The notes under the pieces: generated by a model
The model's database searches: none
What the model was told of the DNA's origin: nothing
Seen by the model: only the letters and a program-made list of their open reading frames with translations
Translations under genes and position numbers: made by a program
Shown here: positions 48,297-56,353 of the stretch, piece after piece
Layout of the letters: each line of letters opens with the position of its first letter
Numbering within the stretch: the first letter of the stretch is position 1
DNA from: JADJOM01 sp046327715
Lineage (GTDB): Bacteria > Gemmatimonadota > Gemmatimonadetes > Gemmatimonadales > GWC2-71-9
Assembly (NCBI GenBank): GCA_046327715.1
Contig: JAXLXY010000007.1
Coordinates: 1 to 64,000, forward strand
DNA: 64,000 nt
Direction: 5' to 3'

Positions 48297-49192
48297 TCCT
48301 CAACGGCGTGACGATCGACGACGAGTTCGCCGAGGCCTTCGGGATGAAGGCCACGCGGGTGATCATCACGGCGCAGAACCTGGCGTGGGCCTACCACGCG
48401 GCCAACGCCGCCACCGGGTTCGCCACGTCGGTGATCGCGTGCGGCTGCGAGGCCGGGGTGGAGCGGGAGCTGGGGCCCGCCGAGACGCCCGACGGCCGTC
48501 CCGGCGTGGCCATCCTGCTCTTCGCGATGTCCGGGAAGGAACTGGCCAAGCAGCTCGAGCGGCGCATCGGCCAGTGCGTGCTCACCAGCCCGACCAGCGC
48601 GGCGTTCGCCGGCATCGTGGGCGGCGACCCGGTGGCCCTGGGCAAGAACCTGCGATTCTTCGGCGACGGCTTCCAGGCCTCGAAGCAGATCGCCGGGAAG
48701 CGCTACTGGCGGGTGCCGGTGATGGACGGCGAGTTCCTGGTGGAGGAGACGACGGGCGTGGTGCCGGCGGTGGGCGGCGGCAACTTCCTGGTGCTGGCCG
48801 AGTCGCAGCCGCAGGCCCTGGCCGCGTGTGAGGCGGCGATCACCGCGATGCGGGCGGTGCCGAACGTGATCATGCCCTTCCCCGGCGGCGTGGTGCGCTC
48901 CGGCTCGAAGGTGGGCTCGCGCTACAAGGCGCTGGGCGCCTCGACCAACGACGCCTTCTGCCCCACCATCCGGGGCATCACCAAGAGCCAGCTCTCGCCG
49001 GAGATCGGCTCGGTGATGGAGATCGTGATCGACGGCCTGACCGCCGACGACATCGCCGCCTCGATGAAGGCCGGCATCCGCGCGGTGACCGCCCTGGGGC
49101 GGGCCCAGGGGATCCACCGGGTCAGCGCCGGCAACTACGGCGGCAAGCTCGGCAAGTATCACTTCAAGCTGCGCGAGATCCTGGCGTCATGA
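48293..49192 (+). CDS. fhcD: Formylmethanofuran:H4MPT formyltransferase (subunit D)
   Basis: A 299-residue transferase moving the formyl group between H4MPT and the furan cofactor. It has the Ftr start MILNGVTIDDEFAEAFGMKATRVIIT, QCVLTSPTSAAFAG, and the C-terminal MPFPGGVVRSGSKVGSRYKALGASTND plus HRVSAGNYGGKLGKYHFKL. The GTG start at 48293 overlaps the fhcA stop in GTGA. Length equals the archaeal enzyme. Confidence 0.95.
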   Translation: MILNGVTIDDEFAEAFGMKATRVIITAQNLAWAYHAANAATGFATSVIACGCEAGVERELGPAETPDGRPGVAILLFAMSGKELAKQLERRIGQCVLTSPTSAAFAGIVGGDPVALGKNLRFFGDGFQASKQIAGKRYWRVPVMDGEFLVEETTGVVPAVGGGNFLVLAESQPQALAACEAAITAMRAVPNVIMPFPGGVVRSGSKVGSRYKALGASTNDAFCPTIRGITKSQLSPEIGSVMEIVIDGLTADDIAASMKAGIRAVTALGRAQGIHRVSAGNYGGKLGKYHFKLREILAS

Positions 49193-50004
49193 GCGCCCTC
49201 CGCCTGGTCCTCCGTGCCGCGCCCCCCTCGCGGGTGGACTGCGCGGCGCTGACCGCGGCCCCGCTCGCGGGGCGGACGCTGGCCGAGGTGGCTGCGCTGC
49301 CACTGGTGGCGGGCAACCGGACCCTGCGGGTCGAGGAGCTGTTCACCCTCGAGGGCACCCCGGGCGAGGTGCTGGTGGTGGCAGGGGACGGCGCCCGGCT
49401 CGACCGGCTGGGCGCGGGCCTCGCGGCCGGCACGCTGCGGGTCGAGGGGGCGGCCGGCGATTACCTGGGCCAGCGGATGACCGGCGGGCGGATCGAGGTG
49501 GCCGGCCGGGTGGGGGCCTTCGCGGCGAGCGGCATGAAGGGCGGCGAGATCCACATCGCGGGCGACGCCGGCGACTTCCTCGGCGGGGCGATCCCCGGCG
49601 ATCACCAGGGGATGTCGGGTGGCCTCGTGCTGGTGACCGGCAACGCCGGCGCGCGGGCCGGGGACCGGATGCGCCGGGGCGTGATGCTCATCAACGGCGG
49701 CGCGGGGGACTACCTGGCCAGCCGGATGGTGGCGGGCACCATCGCGGTGGCCGGCGCCGTGGGGCGCGGGGCGGGCACCGGCATGCGGCGGGGCACCCTG
49801 CTGCTCCCGGCATTGCCGGCCGCGCTGCCGCCCACCTTCAATGACTGCGGCGTGTTCCCGTTCACGATGCTCACGATGCTGGCCCGTGCATGGCGGGGGC
49901 TGCCCGGCCCCTTCGGCTCGCTCCCCGACGGCGGCTTCCGGGTGCGGCGGCTCATGGGCGACCTGGCCAATGACGGCCGGGGTGAGATCCTGATCCGGGC
50001 CTAG
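49189..50004 (+). CDS. fhcC: Formyltransferase/hydrolase complex subunit C
   Basis: A 271-residue beta-helix subunit related to glutamate synthase domain 3 and FwdC. The diagnostic GXXG repeats run from about residue 85 to 195 (GDYLGQRMTGGRIEVAG, SGMKGGEIHIAGDAGDFLG, GDRMRRGVMLINGGAGDY, GTGMRRGTLLL). It supports the complex and shields the intermediate in the known structure. ATGA overlap with fhcD. Gene order here is B-A-D-C. Confidence 0.93.
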   Translation: MSALRLVLRAAPPSRVDCAALTAAPLAGRTLAEVAALPLVAGNRTLRVEELFTLEGTPGEVLVVAGDGARLDRLGAGLAAGTLRVEGAAGDYLGQRMTGGRIEVAGRVGAFAASGMKGGEIHIAGDAGDFLGGAIPGDHQGMSGGLVLVTGNAGARAGDRMRRGVMLINGGAGDYLASRMVAGTIAVAGAVGRGAGTGMRRGTLLLPALPAALPPTFNDCGVFPFTMLTMLARAWRGLPGPFGSLPDGGFRVRRLMGDLANDGRGEILIRA

Positions 50005-50104
50005 CCGGCGCCCGGCCGCGCTGGGCAAGTTCCCCCTCCGGAATTATCTTGACGCCCCGGTCACCTGCGGCCGGGACCCCCCTGGCGACTCGACGGATGC
50101 ACCG

Positions 50105-51064
50105 ATGACCAGCCTCCAGATGAATGAGCGCGCCCGCGACCTCGCGGACGTGATGGCCGAGGATCCGGCGGGCCTGCGGATCGCCACCACCACGCTGCCG
50201 TGCGGCGCCCGGGTCATCGACGCGGGGGTGGCGGTGGACGGCGGGCTCAACGCGGGCCTGCTGCTCGGCGAGATCTGCATGGGCGGCCTGGGCGACGTCG
50301 AGTACGCCCAGGTGTCGCTGGGGGGCCGCACCTGGCCGGCGGTGCAGGTGCGCACCGACCACCCCGCGGTGGCCTGCATGGCCTCGCAGTACGCAGGGTG
50401 GGCCATCCAGGTCGAGAAGTACTTCGCCATGGGGTCCGGGCCGCTGCGGGCCCACGCCCGGGTAGAGAAGGAACTGTTCGAGAAGCTGCACTACGCGGAG
50501 CAGGCCACGTGCGGCGTGCTGGTGCTGGAGGGCCGGACCGTCCCGACCGACGCGGTGGCAGAGTACGTGGCGCGGAAGGCCACGCTCTCCCCGGCCCAGC
50601 TCACGTTCATCATCGCCCCGACCGCGAGCCTGGCGGGGGGGACCCAGATCTCGGCCCGGATCCTCGAGACCGGCCTGCACAAGATGGAGACGCTGGGCTT
50701 CGACGTCCGCAAGGTGGTGAGCGGCATCGGCACGGCGCCCATCGCGACGGTGGCCAAGAACGACCTCCGGGGCATCGGCCGCACCAACGACTGCATCCTC
50801 TACGGCGGGCAGGCGCACTACACCGTGAAGGCAGATGACACGGAGCTGGCCGACCTCGCGGCCAGGCTCCCGGCCAGCGCCTCCAAGGACTACGGCACGC
50901 CGTTCTACGAGATCTTCGAGCGGTACGACAAGGATTTCTACAAGATCGACCCGCTGCTGTTCAGCCCGGCGGAGGTGTGGCTCACCAGCGCCACCTCGGG
51001 CCGGACCCACCACGCCGGCCAGGTAAACGTCGACGTGCTGCAGCGGTCGCTCTATCCCGACTGA
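50105..51064 (+). CDS. mch: Methenyl-tetrahydromethanopterin cyclohydrolase
   Basis: A 319-residue enzyme interconverting methenyl- and formyl-H4MPT. Family motifs include GLLLGEICMGGLGDVEY, QYAGWAIQ, PTASLAGGTQISARILETGLHKM and RTNDCILYGGQAHY. It starts 100 bases after fhcC; the gap contains an AT-rich patch (GGAATTATCTTGAC, about 50040-50053) that may be a separate promoter, and no good ribosome site. Confidence 0.94.
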   Translation: MTSLQMNERARDLADVMAEDPAGLRIATTTLPCGARVIDAGVAVDGGLNAGLLLGEICMGGLGDVEYAQVSLGGRTWPAVQVRTDHPAVACMASQYAGWAIQVEKYFAMGSGPLRAHARVEKELFEKLHYAEQATCGVLVLEGRTVPTDAVAEYVARKATLSPAQLTFIIAPTASLAGGTQISARILETGLHKMETLGFDVRKVVSGIGTAPIATVAKNDLRGIGRTNDCILYGGQAHYTVKADDTELADLAARLPASASKDYGTPFYEIFERYDKDFYKIDPLLFSPAEVWLTSATSGRTHHAGQVNVDVLQRSLYPD

Positions 51065-51136
51065 CGGCCCGGGCCGCGTGGCCCGGGCGCCCATGGTGTC
51101 GTCCCACATTCCCCCACGTCCAGCAAGGATCTGCTG

Positions 51137-51919
51137 ATGCGTCGCCTCTCCCTCCTCGCCGTCCTGGGCCTCGCGGCCCTGACCGCCTGCGCCAAGCCCG
51201 CCGACAAGCCGGCCGCCGACACCACCGCGGCCCAGCCGGCGCCCCCGCCACCGCCGATGGCGTTCGTCACGGTCATCTACAACACGCCGAAGAGCGCGGC
51301 CGCCTTCGAGAAGTACTACTGGGAGACCCACGTGCCGCTGGTGGGCCAGAAGCAGGCCGAGGTGGGCTTCACGGCAGCGGAGCTGACCAAGTTCGACGCC
51401 ACGCTCGACGGCAAGGCGCCGACGTACTACCGGCAGGCGGTGCTGTGGTTCCCCAGCATGGCCGACCTGGAGAAGGGGATCGCCACCCCGGGATTCAAGG
51501 CGATCGGCGATGACCTGGCCAACTTCGCCACCGGAGGCCTGACGGCGCTGGTGGGCGAGCAGACCAACGACGCCTCCCCGCTGGCGAGCGGCGACACGAC
51601 CGCGTTCGTGACGGTGCTCTACAACGCGCCGAAGGACGCGGCGGCGTTCGAGGCGTACTACGCGGCCACCCACCTCCCGCTGGTGGGCGCGGGCGCCGCC
51701 GAGATCGGCTTCAGCCGGGCGGAGCTGGCCAAGTTCTCGCGCAACCTCGACGGCAGCGCGGCGGCGTTCTACCGCCAGGCCAAGCTGTACTTCCCCACCG
51801 CGGCGGCGCTCAAGACCGGCACCGGCACCGCCGCCTTCAAGGCGGTGGGCGATGACCTGCCCAAGTTTGCCGACGGTGGCCTGACCGCGCTGGTCGGGCA
51901 CCTGACCAGCAAGCCGTAA
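51137..51919 (+). CDS. Lipoprotein with two tandem EthD-like domains
   Basis: A 260-residue lipoprotein (lipobox LTAC, Cys18), a Pro/Ala linker, then two homologous domains: AFVTVIYNTPKSAAAFEKYY at about 43 and AFVTVLYNAPKDAAAFEAYY at about 155, each with a His (THVPLVG, THLPLVG) and ending in GGLTALVG. The dimeric alpha-beta barrel (EthD/YciI) fold is inferred; the internal duplication would give the usual dimer in one chain. Its place between mch and the RimK-like gene is unexpected for a cell-surface protein. Function unknown. Confidence 0.78.
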   Translation: MRRLSLLAVLGLAALTACAKPADKPAADTTAAQPAPPPPPMAFVTVIYNTPKSAAAFEKYYWETHVPLVGQKQAEVGFTAAELTKFDATLDGKAPTYYRQAVLWFPSMADLEKGIATPGFKAIGDDLANFATGGLTALVGEQTNDASPLASGDTTAFVTVLYNAPKDAAAFEAYYAATHLPLVGAGAAEIGFSRAELAKFSRNLDGSAAAFYRQAKLYFPTAAALKTGTGTAAFKAVGDDLPKFADGGLTALVGHLTSKP

Positions 51920-51963
51920 CCGCTGCCCCGGCCGCCGGGCGCTGCCCGGCGGCCACCCCGCGC

Positions 51964-52836
51964 ATGGATGTGGTCATCCTCGCCTCCAGCACCGGCTGGC
52001 ATACCGACGAGCTCGTGCGCGCCGTGAGCGCGCGCGGGCTCGTGCCGCTTCTGCTCCCCTGGGAGGGGAACGTGGGTCGGATGGGGCGCGACGCGGGGGT
52101 GCGCAACGGCGCCCACGCGCTGACGGCGGCGCGGGCGGTGCTGCCGCGCATCATCCCGAGCGGCACGCTGGAGCAGCTGATCTACCGGGTGGACACGCTG
52201 CACCGGCTGGAGGAGGACGGGGTCCGGGTGGTGAACACCGCACGCGCCATCGAGCGCACGGTGGACAAGGCGTGGACCAGCGCCATCCTGGAGCGCGCCG
52301 GGCTGCCCACGCCGGAGACGGTGGCCTGCGAGCGGGCGGAGGACGCCTTTGCCGCCTTCCACGCGATGGGCGACGTGGTGGTGAAGCCGCTGTTCGGCTC
52401 GATGGGGCTCGGGATGAGCCGGGTGAGCGACGAGGACATGGCCTGGCGGGTGTTTCGCGTCATCGAGACCATCCGCGGGGTCTACTACCTGCAGCGGTTC
52501 ATCCCCCACGGCGGCCGGGACCTGCGCGCCTTCGTGGTCGGCGACCGGGTGCTGGGGGCCATCGAGCGGCGCGCCGACGGGTGGCGCACCAACGTCTCGC
52601 GCGGGGGACGGGCCACCGCGACCACGCTGCCGCCCGCCTGGGCCGACCTGGCGGTGCGCGCCGCGCGCGCCGTGGGCGCGGAGTACGCCGGGGTGGACCT
52701 CCTCCCGGCGGCGGACGGCACGGTGTACGTGCTCGAGGTCAACGGCATCCCCGGCTGGGAGGGACTGCAGGGAGCCACCGGCCTCGACGTCGCCGGCGCG
52801 GTGGTGGACCAGCTCCTGGCGGCGGGCCGCCCGTGA
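51964..52836 (+). CDS. RimK/MptN-like ATP-grasp ligase
   Basis: A 290-residue ATP-grasp ligase of the RimK group. It shows ERTVDKAWTSAILERAGLPTPET, the ATP-loop DVVVKPLFGSMGLGMSRV and the metal-binding end VYVLEVNGIPGWEGLQ. In archaea MptN adds glutamate to H4MPT and CofF/RimK-type ligases act on related cofactors; the context fits glutamylation of the pterin or furan cofactor. GTGA overlap with the next gene. Confidence 0.82.
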   Translation: MDVVILASSTGWHTDELVRAVSARGLVPLLLPWEGNVGRMGRDAGVRNGAHALTAARAVLPRIIPSGTLEQLIYRVDTLHRLEEDGVRVVNTARAIERTVDKAWTSAILERAGLPTPETVACERAEDAFAAFHAMGDVVVKPLFGSMGLGMSRVSDEDMAWRVFRVIETIRGVYYLQRFIPHGGRDLRAFVVGDRVLGAIERRADGWRTNVSRGGRATATTLPPAWADLAVRAARAVGAEYAGVDLLPAADGTVYVLEVNGIPGWEGLQGATGLDVAGAVVDQLLAAGRP

Positions 52837-53708
52837 GCACGGCCCCGGCGGAACTCTCGGCATACGCCACGCTCGCCTGCCTCCTGGAGGCAAGCGCGCC
52901 CAAACCCGGGAACGTGGCGCCGGGGCGGCCCTTCCGCGACATGCGCTACGAGGACTTCGTGGCCAGCGCCATCGCCATCGGGCCGGTGCTGGCCCAGGCG
53001 GGACAGCGCCCGCTGGGCGAGACCATCCGCGACGCAGTCCGGGCCACCCGGCGCTGGACCGCCGCCAACACCAACCTCGGCATCATCCTGCTGCTCACCC
53101 CCCTGGCCCGCGGGGCGGCGCTTTCCGGCGTGCTGCGCGACGGACTCCGCACCGTCCTGCGGCACACCACCGTGGCCGACGCCGCGGCGGCCTACGCGGC
53201 CATCCGCGAGGCCAGCCCCGGCGGGCTGGGCCGCGCGGCCGAGCAGGACGTGACTGAGGCCCCGAGCGTCACGCTGCTCGAGGCGATGGGGCTCGCGGCG
53301 GCGCGCGACGCGATCGCGGCGGAGTACGCCAGCGGCTTCCGCACGACCTTCGAGGTCGGGCTGCCGGCGGTGCGGGGCGCGCGCGCCGCCGGGCTGGGCT
53401 GGGAGGACGCCACCGTCGAGACCTTTCTGACGCTGCTGGCCCACCAGCCGGACACGCTCATCGCCCGGAAGCTCGGGGCCGCGGCCGCCGCCGAGGTCAG
53501 CGCCCGGGCCGCCGGGGTGCTGGCGGCCGGCGGGCTCCGCGACGAGGCGGGACGCGCCGCGCTGGCGGTGTTTGACGCGAGCCTCCGCGACGCGCAGAAT
53601 TCACGCAACCCCGGCACCACCGCCGACCTGACCGCCGCCGCCCTGTTCGCCGAGCTGATCGAGGACGGGTGGGTGCCCGAGCATTCGAGGACCGACCGTG
53701 CGCAGTGA
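52833..53708 (+). CDS. CitG/MdcB-like triphosphoribosyl-dephospho-CoA synthase homologue
   Basis: A 291-residue all-helical protein with the CitG signature near the N terminus, LEASAPKPGNVAPGRPF, then AANTNLGIILLLTPLA and, at the end, SRNPGTTADLTAAALFA. True CitG makes the prosthetic group of citrate lyase, which is not encoded here. Homologues recur in H4MPT clusters, suggesting a ribosyl- or phosphoribosyl-transfer role in cofactor synthesis; unproven. GTG start at 52833. Overlaps the next gene by 11 bases. Confidence 0.8.
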   Translation: MSTAPAELSAYATLACLLEASAPKPGNVAPGRPFRDMRYEDFVASAIAIGPVLAQAGQRPLGETIRDAVRATRRWTAANTNLGIILLLTPLARGAALSGVLRDGLRTVLRHTTVADAAAAYAAIREASPGGLGRAAEQDVTEAPSVTLLEAMGLAAARDAIAAEYASGFRTTFEVGLPAVRGARAAGLGWEDATVETFLTLLAHQPDTLIARKLGAAAAAEVSARAAGVLAAGGLRDEAGRAALAVFDASLRDAQNSRNPGTTADLTAAALFAELIEDGWVPEHSRTDRAQ

Positions 53709-54192
53709 CTTCAAGGTGACCGTCAGCAAGGACTACCTGGTCTTCAGCTCCGCCCACTTCATCACCTTCCGCGGGCACCAGTGCGAGACCCTCCATGGCC
53801 ACAACTACCGGGTCGGGGTGACGGTCGAGGGGAGCGTGGACGACGAGTGCCTCTTCGTGGTGGACTTCTCGATCCTCAAGAAGATCGTCCGCCAGCTCAC
53901 CGACGAGATCGACCACAAGGTGCTGCTGCCGGTGAAGAACCCGAAGCTGGCGTTCCGGGAGGTGGGGAAGCACCGGCAGGTGGACTACTTCGGGGAGCAC
54001 ACCTACACCTTCCCCGCGGTGGACTGTGCCATGATGCCGATCGAGAACACGACGGCGGAGATGATCGCGCAGCACTTCGCCCACCGGACGCGGGAGGAGC
54101 TCGCGGCGATGGGCATCCGCAACCTGACTGCGATCGAGATGGAAGTGGAGGAGAGCTTCGGCCAGTCGGCGACCTACCGCCTGGCGATCTGA
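53698..54192 (+). CDS. 6-pyruvoyl-tetrahydropterin synthase family protein
   Basis: A 164-residue PTPS/QueD-fold protein. Zinc ligands are His20 (SSAHF) and the pair in LHGHNY; the catalytic-type Cys precedes them in HQCETLHGHN. The central VDFSILKKIV and LPVKNP blocks fit the family. The GTG at 53698 is used. In this setting it most likely acts on a dihydropterin for H4MPT, as with the archaeal PTPS-III-type enzymes, but a queuosine role cannot be excluded by sequence alone. It ends two bases before the stop of the convergent HisA-like gene. Confidence 0.85.
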   Translation: MRSDFKVTVSKDYLVFSSAHFITFRGHQCETLHGHNYRVGVTVEGSVDDECLFVVDFSILKKIVRQLTDEIDHKVLLPVKNPKLAFREVGKHRQVDYFGEHTYTFPAVDCAMMPIENTTAEMIAQHFAHRTREELAAMGIRNLTAIEMEVEESFGQSATYRLAI

Positions 54193-54194
54193 GC

Positions 54195-54935
54195 TCAGGG
54201 GGGCGGCCCGATGGCCCCGGTGTGGATGGCGGAGCCGACGAGGGCGCCGTCACACCCCGACTCCGAGAGCACCTTGAGGTCGTCGGTGGAGCGGACCCCG
54301 CCGCCGGCATAGACCGGCAGCCCCACCAGCCGCTTGAGTCCTTCCAGCAGGTCCAGGTTCCGGGGCCCCGAGCCCGTTCCCACCAGCGCCAGGTCGAGCA
54401 CCACCAGCGCCGACACGCCGGCCTCGGCCGCGCGCGCCCCGAGCTCGAGGCCGACCGCGTCCTGGGTGGAGATGCGATGGCTGCGGCGCTGCACCGGCTT
54501 GCCGTCGAGCAGGTCGAGGCTGAAGACCACCCGGTCGCCGCCGACCGCCTTGACGATGGCCTTGAGGTCCCGGAATCCCTTGAGCGTCTCGAGCCCCACC
54601 ACGATGGTGGACGCCCCCGCCTCGAGCAGCGCCTCCGCGCCCCGGGGCGTCGCCACCCCGCCGTCCACCAGCAGCCCCTCGCCGAACCCGTGCTCCGGGT
54701 CGGCCAGGGCGCGGATCACCTTCACCTGGGGGGTCCACCCCTCGATGGCGTCGAGGTCGGCGACATAACACCGCCAGGCCCCCAGCATGGTGTGGTACGC
54801 GCGTGCCAGCGCCACGGCGTCGCCCGCGCGCCCCGGAAGGAGCGCGGACTGGACCGGCCGGTAGGTCTTGCGCTGGCCCGCGCGGGCGTGGACGGCCTGG
54901 CCTCGCAGGAGGTCGAGGACGGGGATCAGCTCCAT
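54195..54935 (-). CDS. HisA-like TIM-barrel protein of C1 cluster
   Basis: A 246-residue barrel related to HisA. Asp8 (IPVLDLLRGQAVHA) and the second catalytic-type Asp (VFSLDLLDGKPV) are kept, as are the phosphate loops near LLVDGGVATP and LPVYAGGGVRSTDDL. No his genes are nearby. HisA-like paralogues are a recurrent but unassigned part of bacterial and archaeal H4MPT clusters, so an Amadori-type isomerisation in cofactor assembly is possible. Alone on the minus strand. Confidence 0.82.
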   Translation of the reverse strand: MELIPVLDLLRGQAVHARAGQRKTYRPVQSALLPGRAGDAVALARAYHTMLGAWRCYVADLDAIEGWTPQVKVIRALADPEHGFGEGLLVDGGVATPRGAEALLEAGASTIVVGLETLKGFRDLKAIVKAVGGDRVVFSLDLLDGKPVQRRSHRISTQDAVGLELGARAAEAGVSALVVLDLALVGTGSGPRNLDLLEGLKRLVGLPVYAGGGVRSTDDLKVLSESGCDGALVGSAIHTGAIGPPP

Positions 54936-55045
54936 CGTGGCAAGAAGTTACCCCGGGAAGGGGAGCGGGGCGAGCAGGCGACCTTGTCCCGGCCGGCGGG
55001 GCGGGCGAGATATCCCGGCATGCGATCCGACGCGGCGGGCTCCGG

Positions 55046-55582
55046 GTGCTGACGGTGGTCAAGGTGGGCGGCGGGCTGCTTGCCACGCCGGGCCTGCTGC
55101 CCCGGGTGGGCCGGGCGGTGGCCCGGCTGGGGCTGGCCCGTCCGCTGGTGGTGATCCCCGGGGGCGGGCCGTTCGCCGACCAGGTGCGCCGGTTCGAGGA
55201 AGCCCACGGACTCAACCCCACGGCGGCGCACTGGATGGCCATCCTCGCCATGGACCAGTTCGCCTGGGTGGTGGCCGGTGCGATTCCGGGCAGCCGCCTG
55301 GTGGAGGACCGGCCCGGGGTGCTGCAGGCACATCACGATGGGGTGGTACCGGTGCTGGCACCCTCCCGCTGGCTGCGCGCGGCGGATGAACTGCCGCACC
55401 GCTGGGAAGTGACCAGCGACAGCCTCGCGGCCTACCTCGCCACGCTGCTCGGCGCGGAGGAGCTGCTGCTGGTCAAGCCGGTGGACGGGGGCTCGGAACT
55501 GGTGGACCCCTGGTTCGCGCGGGTGGCACCCGCGGGCATGGCCGTGCGGATCGTGGGGGCGGAGGCCTTCGCGGCGGACTAG
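55046..55582 (+). CDS. mfnE: MfnE-like amino acid kinase family protein
   Basis: A 178-residue member of the aspartate/uridylate-kinase superfamily: VVKVGGGLL at the N terminus, then VVIPGGGPFADQVRRFEEAHGL and LAMDQFAWVVAG, and the closing LLLVKPVDGG. In methanogens MfnE phosphorylates the aminomethyl-furan phosphate. The start is uncertain: GTGs at 55046 and 55055 both suit, and no ribosome site is obvious. Convergent with mfnB, with one base between the stops. Confidence 0.8.
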   Translation: MLTVVKVGGGLLATPGLLPRVGRAVARLGLARPLVVIPGGGPFADQVRRFEEAHGLNPTAAHWMAILAMDQFAWVVAGAIPGSRLVEDRPGVLQAHHDGVVPVLAPSRWLRAADELPHRWEVTSDSLAAYLATLLGAEELLLVKPVDGGSELVDPWFARVAPAGMAVRIVGAEAFAAD

Positions 55583-55583
55583 G

Positions 55584-56306
55584 TCAGTCGACCGCGCGGG
55601 CCCGCTCCAGCCGGAGTGCCTGGGCCAGGTCGCGCACCAGGCCGTCATCCACGATGCCGTTGCGGCCGCCGCGGCACACCGCCCCGCGGACCCCGAAGAT
55701 CGCCGCCCCCGCCTCGCTCGCCTGCCGGACGTGGGCCAGTCCCAGGCTGCCACCCACGGCCAGCGGGATCTCGTGGCTGGCGAGGGCGCTGGCGAGTGAG
55801 GCCAGCGAGGCGGGATCGAGGAAGTCGAAGAGGTGCTGCCCGTCCTTGAGGCAGGTGTCCACCAGCACGCCATCGCCGCCCGCCTCGGGCACGAAGTACT
55901 GGAAGGCGTCGGGCGGAAGGGAATGGACCCGGCCGGCGTCGGCGTAGGCCACCGCGATCACGCGGGGACGCCCCGGCAGGCCCGCGGCCCGCCGCACCGC
56001 CTCGCGCAGCAGGTCCTCGGCCTGGCCGGCATCGCGGATGCCGTGGAAGCCGAGCTTCACGAAGTGCAGCGGCACCGCGACCCGGTCCATGGCCCGCGCG
56101 ATGTCCTCGTAGGTGCCGACATCACCCAGCGCGGCGCTCAACCGCACCTCGGCCGGCACCACGCCCCGGATCGCGGCAAGCGCCTCGGTCGCGACGGCCC
56201 CGATGGCGCCCCGCGCCGGGTCCTTCGCGTCGATGATGTCGGCGCCCCCCGCGAGGGCCGCCCGCGCCTCGCCCGCATCCCGTACACTCACCAGCAGTCG
56301 CACCAC
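55584..56306 (-). CDS. mfnB: (5-formylfuran-3-yl)methyl phosphate synthase
   Basis: A 240-residue TIM barrel that makes the furan precursor of methanofuran from two glyceraldehyde-3-phosphate molecules. Active-site residues match MfnB: Lys28 (DIIDAKDP), Lys84 (HFVKLGFHG), Asp150 and Lys154 (LVDTCLKDG). The family occurs only with methanofuran-type cofactors, making it the best marker of furan synthesis here. Two adjacent GTGs (56306, 56303) can start it; the second gives numbering closer to the archaeal enzyme. Divergent from the SDR gene. Confidence 0.92.
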   Translation of the reverse strand: MVRLLVSVRDAGEARAALAGGADIIDAKDPARGAIGAVATEALAAIRGVVPAEVRLSAALGDVGTYEDIARAMDRVAVPLHFVKLGFHGIRDAGQAEDLLREAVRRAAGLPGRPRVIAVAYADAGRVHSLPPDAFQYFVPEAGGDGVLVDTCLKDGQHLFDFLDPASLASLASALASHEIPLAVGGSLGLAHVRQASEAGAAIFGVRGAVCRGGRNGIVDDGLVRDLAQALRLERARAVD

Positions 56307-56315
56307 CGCGCTCCC

Positions 56316-56343
56316 TTGTTCGGTCGGCCCGCCCCGGTATGTT
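56316..56343 (+). promoter_or_regulatory. Putative promoter of the pterin/pab operon
   Basis: TTGTTC (56316-56321), 16 bases, then TATGTT (56338-56343), lie between mfnB and the SDR gene. The transcript would begin near 56350, supporting the ATG at 56354 with an almost absent leader over the ATG at 56339. Confidence 0.5.
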
Positions 56344-56353
56344 ACGCCCTGCC

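Noticed and set aside
54195..54935. Housekeeping hisA
   Set aside because: No other histidine genes adjoin it and it sits among C1-cofactor genes; it was kept as HisA-like only.
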